NCBI GenBank assembly: GCA_963751695.1
Contig: CAVVVP010000005.1
Coordinates: 310,001-374,000 of the forward strand
Length of the DNA: 64,000 nucleotides
Direction of reading: 5' to 3'
From: SZUA-22 sp963751695
GTDB taxonomy: Bacteria; Bacteroidota; Ignavibacteria; Ignavibacteriales; Melioribacteraceae
Position numbers and translations under genes: made by a program
The notes under the pieces: generated by a model
The model's database searches: none
What the model was told of the DNA's origin: nothing
Seen by the model: only the letters and a program-made list of their open reading frames with translations
Shown: one piece after another, positions 50,720 to 58,851 of the stretch
Layout of the letters: every line of letters begins with the position of its first letter
Numbering within the stretch: position 1 is the stretch's first letter

Positions 50720-53299
50720 ATGAAAAAGGTTCTAAAAGAAATATTTGGATACTCGGAGTTAAGACCAGTACAAGAAGAGATAATAGAGTCTATTCTGAAT
50801 GGGAATAATGTACTTGCGGTATTGCCCACCGGGGGAGGAAAATCTCTTTGCTACCAAATTCCGGCACTTTTGGGAGATTCATTTTCGATAGTTATTTCTC
50901 CTCTAATTGCATTAATGAAGGATCAAGTTGACGGACTTAATAAAAATAAAGAAATCGCTGGATTGATAAATAGCACATTAACTTTCCAGGAAGTAGAAGA
51001 GGTATTTAAAAAAATTGAAAATAAAAAGATAAAGCTACTCTATGTCTCGCCGGAAAGATTAGAAAGTATGGAATTTATTGATAGAATTAATCAGTTAAAA
51101 CCTCAATATATTTTTGTTGACGAGGCACACTGCATTAGTGAATGGGGGCACAATTTTAGACCTAGTTATAGAAAAATTCTTCAGTTTTGCGACTCGATTA
51201 AGAATCATAATATTTCTGCTTTTACTGCTACTGCGATTCCAGAAGTTCAGAAAGATATTATCCAACATTTCAATTTCAATAATCCTAGAGTATTTATTAG
51301 AGGATTTGAACGCGAAAATCTGTTTTTGAATGTTATAAGAAGTTCTAGAAAAAAAGATTTGGTCTTAAAACTTATAAACAAAAATGAATTGCCCGCAATT
51401 ATTTATACCTCAACACGCAAGCAAGCTGAAGAACTTTCGGATTATTTAAATCTTAATGGACTAATATCAAATTATTACCACGCTGGAATCTCATCGGAAC
51501 AACGAAGAATTATCCAAGATGATTTTATGCATGATAGAACTAAAATTATCTGTGCTACAAATGCATTTGGAATGGGAGTGGACAAATCAGAGATAAGACT
51601 TCTGATTCATTATAGTATTCCGTCATCAATCGAAAGTTATTATCAAGAAATTGGACGAGCAGGAAGAGATGGGAAAGATTCCAAAATTTATTTGCTCTAC
51701 GAAGATAAAGATTACCATATTCAACAATACTTCATCAATAATAATTATCCTAATGAAGAAGAGATTAAAAACGTCTACGACGGCATTTGCGATTATGTCC
51801 AAATTGCAGTTGGGAATCGATACAGTGAGGTAATTTATATTGATGATGGGCTGGAAAAGCTTCTTCAATTAAAGAATATAAACAAATTCAAACTGGATGC
51901 GGCTCTAAAAGTCCTCCAAGAAAATGAGATTATAACATACAATTCTTCAAATGGTGATGAGTCATTCTTAAGGATTCTATATAATCCAAACGATCTAAAA
52001 ATATTTATTAAAAAGTTTGCTAAAAATCTCTCAAATGACTTACTAGTATATCTATTACGAAATTACGGAAATGAGATATTTACTCAAAAAGTAAAAATAA
52101 GTACTACACTATTGGCAAGAAAAATGGACTCAATTGAATCTGATCTCATTGAAACACTGGAAAAACTTACCGTTTCTGGTGTCTTAGAATTTGATAAATC
52201 TCATAATAAATCGCATTTAAAGCTTTTATATGAAAGGATTTACAGAGATCATTTAATTTTTAATCTTAAATATTGGCTTGAACTTAAGAAAAATAGTATT
52301 GATAAGCTAAATAGAATGAGAATTTTTGTTTTTCTAGACTCATGTAGATTCAATTTTATCCTCCGATATTTTGGAGATAAAAGAACTGATTTTTCATGTG
52401 GTAAATGTGATAATTGTAATATTACAACAAAGATCGATACGGCACTACTTGAGTATCTTGAGGAGATAGTTCTGGATACTCTACATGAGGCAAGGGGAAA
52501 TATTAAGACACATGATCTTGTTAAAATTCTTCTTGGTACAGCAAAACATCCTGGATTAAAAAAATTCTCAAACTTTGGGGTTTGCAAGCATTTTAATATT
52601 AACGACATTAAAGGAATTATTGATCATCTCGTTTCTAAATCTTTGATCAAAAGATTCGATGCAAGACTTTCACTTACCAATATTGGAAAAGATCTTTTTA
52701 CAGTTCCAGAAATTCAACAATCAAGTTCATTAAAAAAATCAACCGATTTTGAGACAGATTTGGAGTTATTCAATAAGTTAAGAGAAGTAAGAAAACTGAC
52801 TGCAAAAAAGTTTTCACAGACATCTCAATTAATTTGTTCAGATGATGTTCTCAAAAAAATAGCAATGCAGAAACCAACTTCTCCGAGTAAGCTATTATCC
52901 ATTGAGGGCTTCAATCAATGGATGTTCAATAAGGTTGGAGAGGATTTTCTAGAAACAATTTTTGAATTCAATAGAAAATCTAATCTGCAGAATAAAATAG
53001 ATCAAAAGAGGGTACCTGAGAATATAAGATTGGTCTATGAGTTAATTGGCAAAAAATATTCACTTGAAGATATTGCTTCACTTACAAAACTTCCCGAAGC
53101 TGTTGTATCTATGCAAATCGAAACCATTATTGAGTACTTCTCAGATACTGATATCTCTTCGCTTATTAAGAGACATGAAATTGAATTGATTAAGAAGGAA
53201 ATCAGTAAGGGAAATACTGAACTTAAAAGTATAAAGGAAAATCTTCCCTCCTTTATCAATTACGCTAAGATCAGAATTGTTTTGGCAAAACAAGTATAG
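50720..53299 (+). CDS. recQ: ATP-dependent DNA helicase RecQ with HRDC and C-terminal helix-turn-helix
   Basis: 859 residues, long for RecQ (about 600-700). Walker A G-G-G-K-S-L-C-Y-Q, the D-E-A-H-C-I-S-E-W-G-H box with the RecQ-specific aromatic-rich loop, and the helicase C domain ending H-Y-S-I-P-S-S-I-E-S-Y-Y-Q-E-I-G-R-A-G-R. C-G-K-C-D-N-C is the zinc cluster, followed by a winged-helix (about 575-665). HRDC-like sequence lies about 680-755. About 765-859 matches the HTH_40-type domain often found in Bacteroidota RecQ. It unwinds DNA 3' to 5' in recombinational repair. It is a single gene, divergent from the ABC exporter and convergent with the rhomboid operon. Confidence 0.95.
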   Translation: MKKVLKEIFGYSELRPVQEEIIESILNGNNVLAVLPTGGGKSLCYQIPALLGDSFSIVISPLIALMKDQVDGLNKNKEIAGLINSTLTFQEVEEVFKKIENKKIKLLYVSPERLESMEFIDRINQLKPQYIFVDEAHCISEWGHNFRPSYRKILQFCDSIKNHNISAFTATAIPEVQKDIIQHFNFNNPRVFIRGFERENLFLNVIRSSRKKDLVLKLINKNELPAIIYTSTRKQAEELSDYLNLNGLISNYYHAGISSEQRRIIQDDFMHDRTKIICATNAFGMGVDKSEIRLLIHYSIPSSIESYYQEIGRAGRDGKDSKIYLLYEDKDYHIQQYFINNNYPNEEEIKNVYDGICDYVQIAVGNRYSEVIYIDDGLEKLLQLKNINKFKLDAALKVLQENEIITYNSSNGDESFLRILYNPNDLKIFIKKFAKNLSNDLLVYLLRNYGNEIFTQKVKISTTLLARKMDSIESDLIETLEKLTVSGVLEFDKSHNKSHLKLLYERIYRDHLIFNLKYWLELKKNSIDKLNRMRIFVFLDSCRFNFILRYFGDKRTDFSCGKCDNCNITTKIDTALLEYLEEIVLDTLHEARGNIKTHDLVKILLGTAKHPGLKKFSNFGVCKHFNINDIKGIIDHLVSKSLIKRFDARLSLTNIGKDLFTVPEIQQSSSLKKSTDFETDLELFNKLREVRKLTAKKFSQTSQLICSDDVLKKIAMQKPTSPSKLLSIEGFNQWMFNKVGEDFLETIFEFNRKSNLQNKIDQKRVPENIRLVYELIGKKYSLEDIASLTKLPEAVVSMQIETIIEYFSDTDISSLIKRHEIELIKKEISKGNTELKSIKENLPSFINYAKIRIVLAKQV

Positions 53300-53305
53300 A
53301 AAAAG

Positions 53306-53692
53306 TTAGTTTTTCCCACTTAAAATTGAATGAATCTTTGCACTATCTTTCAATACAGATTTATTAGAATCTAGTATTGCAACTCTTCTATCCTCAATTG
53401 CATTCAAAGTATCTAAGTATGTTTCTGCAGACAAGAAAAACTCGTCCCAAGCTGTTTCATCAAACTTGAATTTCTCTAACTCACTTTTATAATCTTCTGA
53501 AGGGATTTTGTAGTAATTAAATAGACTATCAGTAACAAATTTTAAGCTATCTTTATTATGTTTGTATGTTTCGTCAGCTATTAAGATGTCAACGTATAGG
53601 CGGGCTATTTTTTCCTTTTCAAACTTCTGCTCAGTTTTGCAACTTGTAAAAAGAAAAACACCTAAAACTATTAGGAAGTATAATGGTTTCAC
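53306..53692 (-). CDS. DUF4296-like small lipoprotein
   Basis: 128 residues with lipobox F-T-S-Cys near residue 18. The mature part is an acidic helix (E-K-I-A-R-L-Y-V-D-I-L-I-A-D-E-T-Y) and Y-K-I-P-S-E-D-Y-K-S, the layout of the DUF4296 family in Bacteroidota. Function unknown. Its ATG overlaps the rhomboid stop by 4 bases, so translation is coupled and the two may work together, for instance as a substrate or an accessory of the protease. Convergent with recQ, 6 bases apart. Confidence 0.78.
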   Translation of the reverse strand: MKPLYFLIVLGVFLFTSCKTEQKFEKEKIARLYVDILIADETYKHNKDSLKFVTDSLFNYYKIPSEDYKSELEKFKFDETAWDEFFLSAETYLDTLNAIEDRRVAILDSNKSVLKDSAKIHSILSGKN

Positions 53693-54633
53693 TTCTTCTT
53701 GCTCGCCTCAAAAAGGATTCTTTTCTCTTCCTCAGTTAAGTTTTGATAACCACTAGCACTGATTTTATCCAGAATTTCATCAATCTTTTTTTGATCTGGG
53801 GTAACTTTTGGTTTTTCATTATTAATCTCGTAGAACTTAGCATCTTCAACTTTTTTACTACCAAATCCTCCAGAAGTTGATGATCTTCTGAAACCAGATT
53901 CTTTGCTTCCTATATTACCAGGAATCTTGAAGTTAGCAAACTTGTCAAATAGTTTATCGATATTGAAGTGATGTTTCCTATCTAAAAGTATAAATACAAA
54001 ACCAGTAACTGCTCCGCCAACATGCGCAAGATGAGCGACAACACTCATGTTTCCCACTGCCATAAATTCAATTAGGACAAGAAACGCTATCAAATATTTC
54101 GCTTTAACGGGAACTAAGAAATATAGGAAGATCATTCTGTCCGGGAAGAACATTGCAAAAGCTATCATAACTCCAAAAACTGCTCCTGATGCTCCTATTG
54201 TAGGAGCTAAACCACCAGAGAATAAGGGGGCCAAAAAGAGTTGGAACATAGCTGCACCCACTCCAGCAAGCAAATAAAAGAATAAGAACTTTCTCGAACC
54301 CATCAAGTTTTCTATTTCCATTCCGAACATCCAGAGCATGAACATATTAAAAAATATGTGACTGAAACCTCCATGCATAAACTGGTATGTAAAAATCTGC
54401 CATATTTGAAAATTGAATGGCTGTCCTACTTGATCAATTCCAACAATTGGATTCAGAGCAAAGTATCTGTTTAAGATGTACCAACCAGGATACTCCCCAA
54501 AACGTATATTATCGAAGATCATCTGAAAAATGAATACTGCAACATTTATAATAAGCAGTTTTTTTATAACAGGAGGCATAAGACTGAAACCACCGAAACC
54601 TACTCTATATGAACCTCTTGGATCGTAACTCAT
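53689..54633 (-). CDS. Rhomboid-family intramembrane serine protease
   Basis: 314 residues with six membrane helices in residues about 20-220. G-A-S-G-A-V-F-G contains the catalytic Ser, and A-H-L-A-H-V-G-G-A-V-T-G the catalytic His. Q-F-M-H-G-G-F-S-H-I-F-F-N-M is the conserved L1/H2 motif. A charged cytoplasmic tail of about 90 residues follows. Such proteases cut transmembrane substrates within the bilayer. A -7 box TAGTTTTG at 54665-54672 and AAAAGGA before the ATG suggest its own promoter, placed just beyond the pgk terminator. Confidence 0.95.
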   Translation of the reverse strand: MSYDPRGSYRVGFGGFSLMPPVIKKLLIINVAVFIFQMIFDNIRFGEYPGWYILNRYFALNPIVGIDQVGQPFNFQIWQIFTYQFMHGGFSHIFFNMFMLWMFGMEIENLMGSRKFLFFYLLAGVGAAMFQLFLAPLFSGGLAPTIGASGAVFGVMIAFAMFFPDRMIFLYFLVPVKAKYLIAFLVLIEFMAVGNMSVVAHLAHVGGAVTGFVFILLDRKHHFNIDKLFDKFANFKIPGNIGSKESGFRRSSTSGGFGSKKVEDAKFYEINNEKPKVTPDQKKIDEILDKISASGYQNLTEEEKRILFEASKKK

Positions 54634-54664
54634 TAATTATTCCTTTTAATAGAATCTTTCTTTA

Positions 54665-54672
54665 CAAAACTA
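54665..54672 (-). promoter_or_regulatory. Bacteroidota-type -7 box (TAGTTTTG) of the rhomboid gene
   Basis: A TAnnTTTG match on the minus strand lies 31 bases before the ATG at 54633. The -33 position falls in the pgk terminator, so the match is weaker than that for gap. Confidence 0.35.
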
Positions 54673-54687
54673 CTCTTTTTGATGCAT

Positions 54688-54723
54688 AAAAAAAAGGAGC
54701 GCTTATCATTTGATAAACACTCC
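54688..54723 (-). terminator. Rho-independent terminator of pgk
   Basis: On the minus strand, GGAGTGTTTATCA pairs with TGATAAGCGCTCC (two G-U pairs) around a very short loop and is followed by eight T (54695-54688). It lies 23 bases past the pgk stop. Confidence 0.9.
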
Positions 54724-54746
54724 ATGAATGGCAGATCAAATAAATT

Positions 54747-55943
54747 TTAAGCTTCTGTAAGTGCCGCGACTCCAGGAAGTTCTTTACCTTCAAGAAATTC
54801 AAGAGATGCACCACCACCAGTTGAAACGTGAGATACTTCTTTATCTAATCCAGCTTTTTTAATTGCTGCAGCAGAATCACCACCGCCAATTATTGTTGTT
54901 GCTCCATTTTGAGTAGCTTTAACAAGAGCATCTGAAATTGCATTAGTTCCCCCTGCGTAATTATCAAATTCAAATACACCCATAGGACCGTTCCAAACTA
55001 TAGTTTTACTTCTTAGAATTTCTTCACTGAACAAAATTCTAGTTTTTGGACCGATATCCATTCCCATCTTATCTTTCGAAATCATATCAACATCTACAGC
55101 TTCTGGAGGAGAATCGTTACTGAATTCTGAAGTAACTAAAACATCAACAGGTAATAAAATCTTAGCATCTGATGTTTCGAAAGCTTTTAGCATTTCCTTT
55201 GCGAGCTCAAGTTTGTCAGTATCAAGTAATGATTGACCAATTTCATAATCCATTGCTTTTAGAAAAGTATATGCCATTCCCCCGCCGATTATTAGCGTGT
55301 CTACTTTTTCCATCAGTCTTTCGATCACATCAATCTTACCTGATATCTTTGCTCCACCAAGTATTGCTGTAAAAGGTCTAGCTGGACTTGCAATAGCATT
55401 ACCAAGATACTCCAGTTCTTTCTGCATTAAATAACCAGCACCGCAAATGTCGATATATTTTGTAACACCTTCTGTTGAGGCATGTGCTCTATGAGCACTT
55501 CCAAATGCATCGTTTACATAAACATCCCCAAGTTTTGATAATTTCTCTGCAAATACTGGATCATTATCAGTTTCTTCTTTATGAAACCTTAGATTTTCAA
55601 GAAGCAGCACCTCACCAGCACTCAATGATTCAACTAATGATTCCACTTCCTTGCCAATACAATCATTTGCAAATCTAACTTCCTTCCCTAACAATTCACT
55701 TAATCGAATCGCAGCAGGTTTAAGACTAAATTCTGATTTTATTTCTCCCTTTGGTCTCCCTAAGTGACTCATTAAAATTGCCTTACCGCCATCTCCAATA
55801 ATTTTTTCTATTGTTGATAAGGCAGACTTAATTCTAATATCATCAGTAATGTTTTGATTTTCATCAAGCGGCACATTGAAATCAACTCTAACTAAAACTC
55901 TCTTTCCGCTCAATTCCATTTTTTCGATTGAAAGTTTATTCAT
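54747..55943 (-). CDS. pgk: Phosphoglycerate kinase
   Basis: 398 residues. G-K-R-V-L-V-R-V-D-F-N-V-P-L-D is the N-terminal signature, R-P-x-G is present as L-G-R-P-K-G, and the C-domain nucleotide site has W-N-G-P-M-G-V-F-E and G-G-G-D-S-A-A-A. The E-N-L-R-F-H and G-S-A-H-R-A-H-A-S loops bind 3-phosphoglycerate. It makes ATP from 1,3-bisphosphoglycerate. The length is standard. AAGGAAG precedes the ATG. It follows gap by 81 bases, but a GC-rich terminator-like hairpin separates the two, so pgk may be transcribed by read-through or from its own promoter. Confidence 0.98.
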   Translation of the reverse strand: MNKLSIEKMELSGKRVLVRVDFNVPLDENQNITDDIRIKSALSTIEKIIGDGGKAILMSHLGRPKGEIKSEFSLKPAAIRLSELLGKEVRFANDCIGKEVESLVESLSAGEVLLLENLRFHKEETDNDPVFAEKLSKLGDVYVNDAFGSAHRAHASTEGVTKYIDICGAGYLMQKELEYLGNAIASPARPFTAILGGAKISGKIDVIERLMEKVDTLIIGGGMAYTFLKAMDYEIGQSLLDTDKLELAKEMLKAFETSDAKILLPVDVLVTSEFSNDSPPEAVDVDMISKDKMGMDIGPKTRILFSEEILRSKTIVWNGPMGVFEFDNYAGGTNAISDALVKATQNGATTIIGGGDSAAAIKKAGLDKEVSHVSTGGGASLEFLEGKELPGVAALTEA

Positions 55944-55973
55944 TTTGGACTTCCTTAAAATTTTTTTAGATAT

Positions 55974-55999
55974 AAAAAGAAAGGCGGCAAATCGCCGCC
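55974..55999 (-). terminator. GC-rich terminator-like hairpin between gap and pgk
   Basis: On the minus strand GGCGGC pairs with GCCGCC around a 5-base loop, followed by TTTCTTTTT, an interrupted T tract. It lies 25 bases past the gap stop. It could end gap transcripts partially and let some proceed into pgk. Confidence 0.75.
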
Positions 56000-56024
56000 C
56001 TAAAATATTACTCTAGTTATAAAA

Positions 56025-57023
56025 TTACTTTGAAGCCATATATTGTATTAATTCAACTACTTTACAAGAATAGCCCCATTCGTTATCATACCATGAAACG
56101 ACTTTAACGAATTTATCATTGAGCATGATCCCAGCACCGGCATCAAAAATAGAAGTTCTAGAATCGCCTAAAAAATCATTTGATACAACTGCATCTTCTG
56201 TGTATCCTAAGATACCTTTTAAGTTTGACTCTGACGCTTCTTTCATTGCAGTTTTTATTTCATCGTAGGTAGTTCCATTTTTTAAGTTAACTGTAAGATC
56301 AACAACAGATACATTTGGAGTTGGGATTCTAAAAGACATTCCAGTCAATTTACCGTTTAGTTCAGGAATAACTTTACCTACAGCTTTTGCAGCACCTGTA
56401 GATGAGGGAATAATATTTTGACTAGCTCCCCTACCACCTCTCCAATCTTTCTTTGAAGGGCCATCAACTGTTTTCTGTGTTGCGGTTGTTGCATGAACAG
56501 TAGTCATCAATCCACTTTCAATTCCAAACTTGTCATTAAGTACTTTCGCTACTGGAGCTAAACAGTTTGTTGTGCATGAAGCATTTGAGACCATATCTTG
56601 ACCAGCATATGTTTCATGATTTACACCCATAACAAACATAGGTGTATCATCTTTTGATGGAGCTGACATAACAACTTTTTTCGCACCAGCATCAAGATGA
56701 CCTTGAGCTTTTTCTTTAGTTAAGAAAAGACCTGTGGATTCAACAACATATTCTGCACCAACTTCATCCCATTTTAGGTTTGCAGGATCAGTTTCAGCAG
56801 TAACTCTAATAGTTTTACCATTAACTATCAGATTTCCATCAGAAACACTTACTTCACCGTTGAACAGACCGTGTGTGGAATCATATTTTAACATGTAAGC
56901 GATATAATCAACATCAAGAAGATCATTAATACCTACAACTTCAACATCTGCTAATTCTACCGAACGTCTGAAGACTAGTCTACCGATTCTTCCAAAACCA
57001 TTAATTCCAACCTTGATTGACAT
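56025..57023 (-). CDS. gap: Glyceraldehyde-3-phosphate dehydrogenase (type I)
   Basis: 332 residues from the ATG at 57023, which has GGAGG 7 bases upstream; an in-frame ATG at 57089 would add 22 unsupported residues. K-V-G-I-N-G-F-G-R-I-G-R is the NAD-binding motif, and S-N-A-S-C-T-T-N-C-L-A holds the catalytic Cys. The later H-A-T-T-A-T-Q and S-W-Y-D-N-E-W-G-Y-S are the usual phosphate-binding and C-terminal signatures. It oxidises glyceraldehyde-3-phosphate in glycolysis. A well-formed TAnnTTTG promoter with a -33 TTG lies about 50 bases upstream; a terminator-like hairpin follows. Confidence 0.98.
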   Translation of the reverse strand: MSIKVGINGFGRIGRLVFRRSVELADVEVVGINDLLDVDYIAYMLKYDSTHGLFNGEVSVSDGNLIVNGKTIRVTAETDPANLKWDEVGAEYVVESTGLFLTKEKAQGHLDAGAKKVVMSAPSKDDTPMFVMGVNHETYAGQDMVSNASCTTNCLAPVAKVLNDKFGIESGLMTTVHATTATQKTVDGPSKKDWRGGRGASQNIIPSSTGAAKAVGKVIPELNGKLTGMSFRIPTPNVSVVDLTVNLKNGTTYDEIKTAMKEASESNLKGILGYTEDAVVSNDFLGDSRTSIFDAGAGIMLNDKFVKVVSWYDNEWGYSCKVVELIQYMASK

Positions 57024-57030
57024 ACTAATT

Positions 57031-57035
57031 CCTCC
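57031..57035 (-). promoter_or_regulatory. Shine-Dalgarno GGAGG that fixes the gap start
   Basis: GGAGG on the minus strand is 7 bases before the ATG at 57023, so the longer frame starting at 57089 is not the true start. Confidence 0.85.
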
Positions 57036-57076
57036 GTAATATATTAAATTAAGAAAAGTCTTTTGAATATTGTCGG

Positions 57077-57107
57077 CAAAAATACTCATTTATCCTCTAT
57101 TTTCCAA
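57077..57107 (-). promoter_or_regulatory. Bacteroidota-type promoter of gap
   Basis: On the minus strand, TTG (57107-57105), 20 bases of spacer, then TATTTTTG (57084-57077), a match to the -33 TTG / -7 TAnnTTTG consensus. Transcription would start near 57071, about 48 bases before the ATG. Confidence 0.65.
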
Positions 57108-57151
57108 TTATAATCGTGTGATACTATAAAATACTTTCTTATCTTAAGGGT

Positions 57152-57172
57152 TGATAAATCTCTATTTTATCA
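57152..57172. promoter_or_regulatory. Inverted repeat before the Crp/Fnr gene
   Basis: TGATAAA (57152-57158) and TTTATCA (57166-57172) form a perfect 7-bp inverted repeat with a 7-base centre, 41 bases before the regulator's ATG. Two arms one helical turn apart suit a dimeric regulator, perhaps the Crp/Fnr protein itself (inference). Confidence 0.4.
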
Positions 57173-57212
57173 TTATCTACAACTTTAGAATAAAAACCAA
57201 TTAGGTAAACAA

Positions 57213-57896
57213 ATGCAATCAGAGGATACGTTTTTAAGATACGTTCCAATTTTTACCGATCTTCCAGAAGAAACCATAAAGAAAATAGAAAGTATCGGTA
57301 GACGTAAAAATTATTCGAAAGATGAACCGATTCTACTTGAAGAAGATTCAGGGACAGCACTTTTTGTAATTATAAGTGGAAGAGTTAAGGTTTCAAGATC
57401 GAGTAGTGATGGAAGAGAAGTTATAATCACAATGCTTGGAGATTCTGACTTTTTTGGTGAAATGGCTATTCTTGACGGTCTTGCACGATCAGCAAACGTT
57501 ATTGCAACCGAAAAATCTGATGTATTTCTAATACATCGTAATGATTTTCTCGAACTCTTGAGAAATCATACAGAAGTTGCCATTACTCTCTTACAAGAGC
57601 TTACGACTCGATTACGTAATGCTGATATGAAAATTAAAGCCCTCTCTCTAAAAGATTCTGAGGGGAAAGTAGCTACCGTTCTTTTACAGATCGCTGAATA
57701 TTCTGGAATTATTAGACAAGGGGTAGTTGAAATTGAAAAGTTACCAGTTCAGCAAGACCTAGCAAATATGGCAGGTACTTCGAGAGAAACTATTTCTCGG
57801 ACTCTTCATGCTTTCGCTAAAAGAGGATTAGTTGAACTTGATGGAGTTAAACTTCGGATATTGGATTTTGCGAAATTTAAAGAAAGTTTTGAGTAA
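57213..57896 (+). CDS. Crp/Fnr-family transcriptional regulator
   Basis: 227 residues. Residues about 10-130 are a cyclic-nucleotide-binding-type beta-barrel (A-L-F-V-I-I-S-G-R-V-K-V-S-R, D-F-F-G-E-M-A-I-L-D-G-L-A-R-S-A). The R-S-A pocket with G-E-M-A resembles cAMP/c-di-GMP-binding Crp members rather than FNR; no N-terminal Fe-S cysteine cluster is present. Residues about 165-220 form the winged helix (Q-Q-D-L-A-N-M-A-G-T-S-R-E-T-I-S-R-T-L). It regulates unknown promoters. An inverted repeat upstream may be an autoregulatory site. The PHP gene starts 2 bases after its stop. Confidence 0.93.
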   Translation: MQSEDTFLRYVPIFTDLPEETIKKIESIGRRKNYSKDEPILLEEDSGTALFVIISGRVKVSRSSSDGREVIITMLGDSDFFGEMAILDGLARSANVIATEKSDVFLIHRNDFLELLRNHTEVAITLLQELTTRLRNADMKIKALSLKDSEGKVATVLLQIAEYSGIIRQGVVEIEKLPVQQDLANMAGTSRETISRTLHAFAKRGLVELDGVKLRILDFAKFKESFE

Positions 57897-57898
57897 AG

Positions 57899-58729
57899 AT
57901 GGATGCACGCATTGATCTACATATGCATACATCTTATTCAGATGGATTTTACTCCCCGGTTGAATTAATTCAGAAAGCTAATGAACGAAATCTCGATATA
58001 ATCAGTATTACAGACCATGACAGTGTTAATGGAATTGAGGAAGCCTCTGAAATTGGTAAAAATCTTGGTGTAACTGTTATTCCTGGTCTTGAGATAAGCA
58101 CTGATATTGAAGATAAAGAAGTTCACCTTCTCGGATATTTTATCGATATCAACTATCCAGAATTAACAAAGTATCTCAGTTTCTTTAGAGAAGAACGATA
58201 TTATCGTGCAGTTAGAATTGTAAAGAAACTTAATAATATCGGCATTGATATTTCCATTGACGATGTTATGAAGGTTGCAAAAAATTCTGCAGTTGGAAGA
58301 CCTCATATTGCCCTAGCTCTTCACAACTTAGGTTATGTAAATGAATATTATGAAGCATTCGAAAAATATCTTCGAGACAATGGCCCAGCTTATGAAAGAA
58401 AAATTCATGTTTCTCCGCAAAGTGCACTTAAACTAATTAGCGATGCTGGCGGATTATCTTTCATTGCTCATCCCGGGCATCTTAAAGAATCTGTTTTAAT
58501 GAATCTTATTAACGCTGGTATTGATGGAATTGAAGTAACTCATCCTTCGCATAATGATTATCAGCGAAAATTTTATCGGGGAATTGTAAACCAATATTGT
58601 TTGCTTGAATCTGGTGGATCAGACTTTCACGGTGGTAAAAAAGGTGATGATAATAATTTGGGAGCCTATCTCCTTCAACCTCAACGACTTGAAGATATGA
58701 ATCAATTTCTCTCTACAAGAAGTACATAA
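57899..58729 (+). CDS. PHP-domain phosphoesterase (TrpH/YciV-like)
   Basis: 276 residues. I-D-L-H-M-H-T-S-Y-S-D-G, I-T-D-H-D-S-V-N-G, I-P-G-L-E-I-S, F-I-A-H-P-G-H and the late S-D-F-H-G supply the metal-binding His and Asp residues of the PHP family. The domain order and length match E. coli RnmA/YciV (5'-3' oligoribonuclease / nucleoside 3',5'-bisphosphate phosphatase). It is probably in an operon with the Crp/Fnr regulator (2-base gap), which may link nucleotide signalling to regulation; this is only inferred from context. Confidence 0.9.
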   Translation: MDARIDLHMHTSYSDGFYSPVELIQKANERNLDIISITDHDSVNGIEEASEIGKNLGVTVIPGLEISTDIEDKEVHLLGYFIDINYPELTKYLSFFREERYYRAVRIVKKLNNIGIDISIDDVMKVAKNSAVGRPHIALALHNLGYVNEYYEAFEKYLRDNGPAYERKIHVSPQSALKLISDAGGLSFIAHPGHLKESVLMNLINAGIDGIEVTHPSHNDYQRKFYRGIVNQYCLLESGGSDFHGGKKGDDNNLGAYLLQPQRLEDMNQFLSTRST

Positions 58730-58840
58730 TTATTATTAGATTTTCTGCATCAATAGGCATGGATTTTTGACTATCTCAAAAAGTAAAAAATTGTAAATTA
58801 GTAAACAGTAATTTTAGTCATTCCAGAAATTTGACTTCAC

Positions 58841-58845
58841 AAGGG
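58841..58845 (+). promoter_or_regulatory. Shine-Dalgarno AAGGG that fixes the PorZ-like start
   Basis: AAGGG lies 6 bases before the ATG at 58852, supporting it over the in-frame TTG at 58831. Confidence 0.65.
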
Positions 58846-58851
58846 ATTAAA

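Noticed and set aside
58767..58795. TTGACT with a TGTAAA about 19 bases on, before the PorZ-like gene
   Set aside because: Spacing and -10 match are both poor, so no promoter is claimed.
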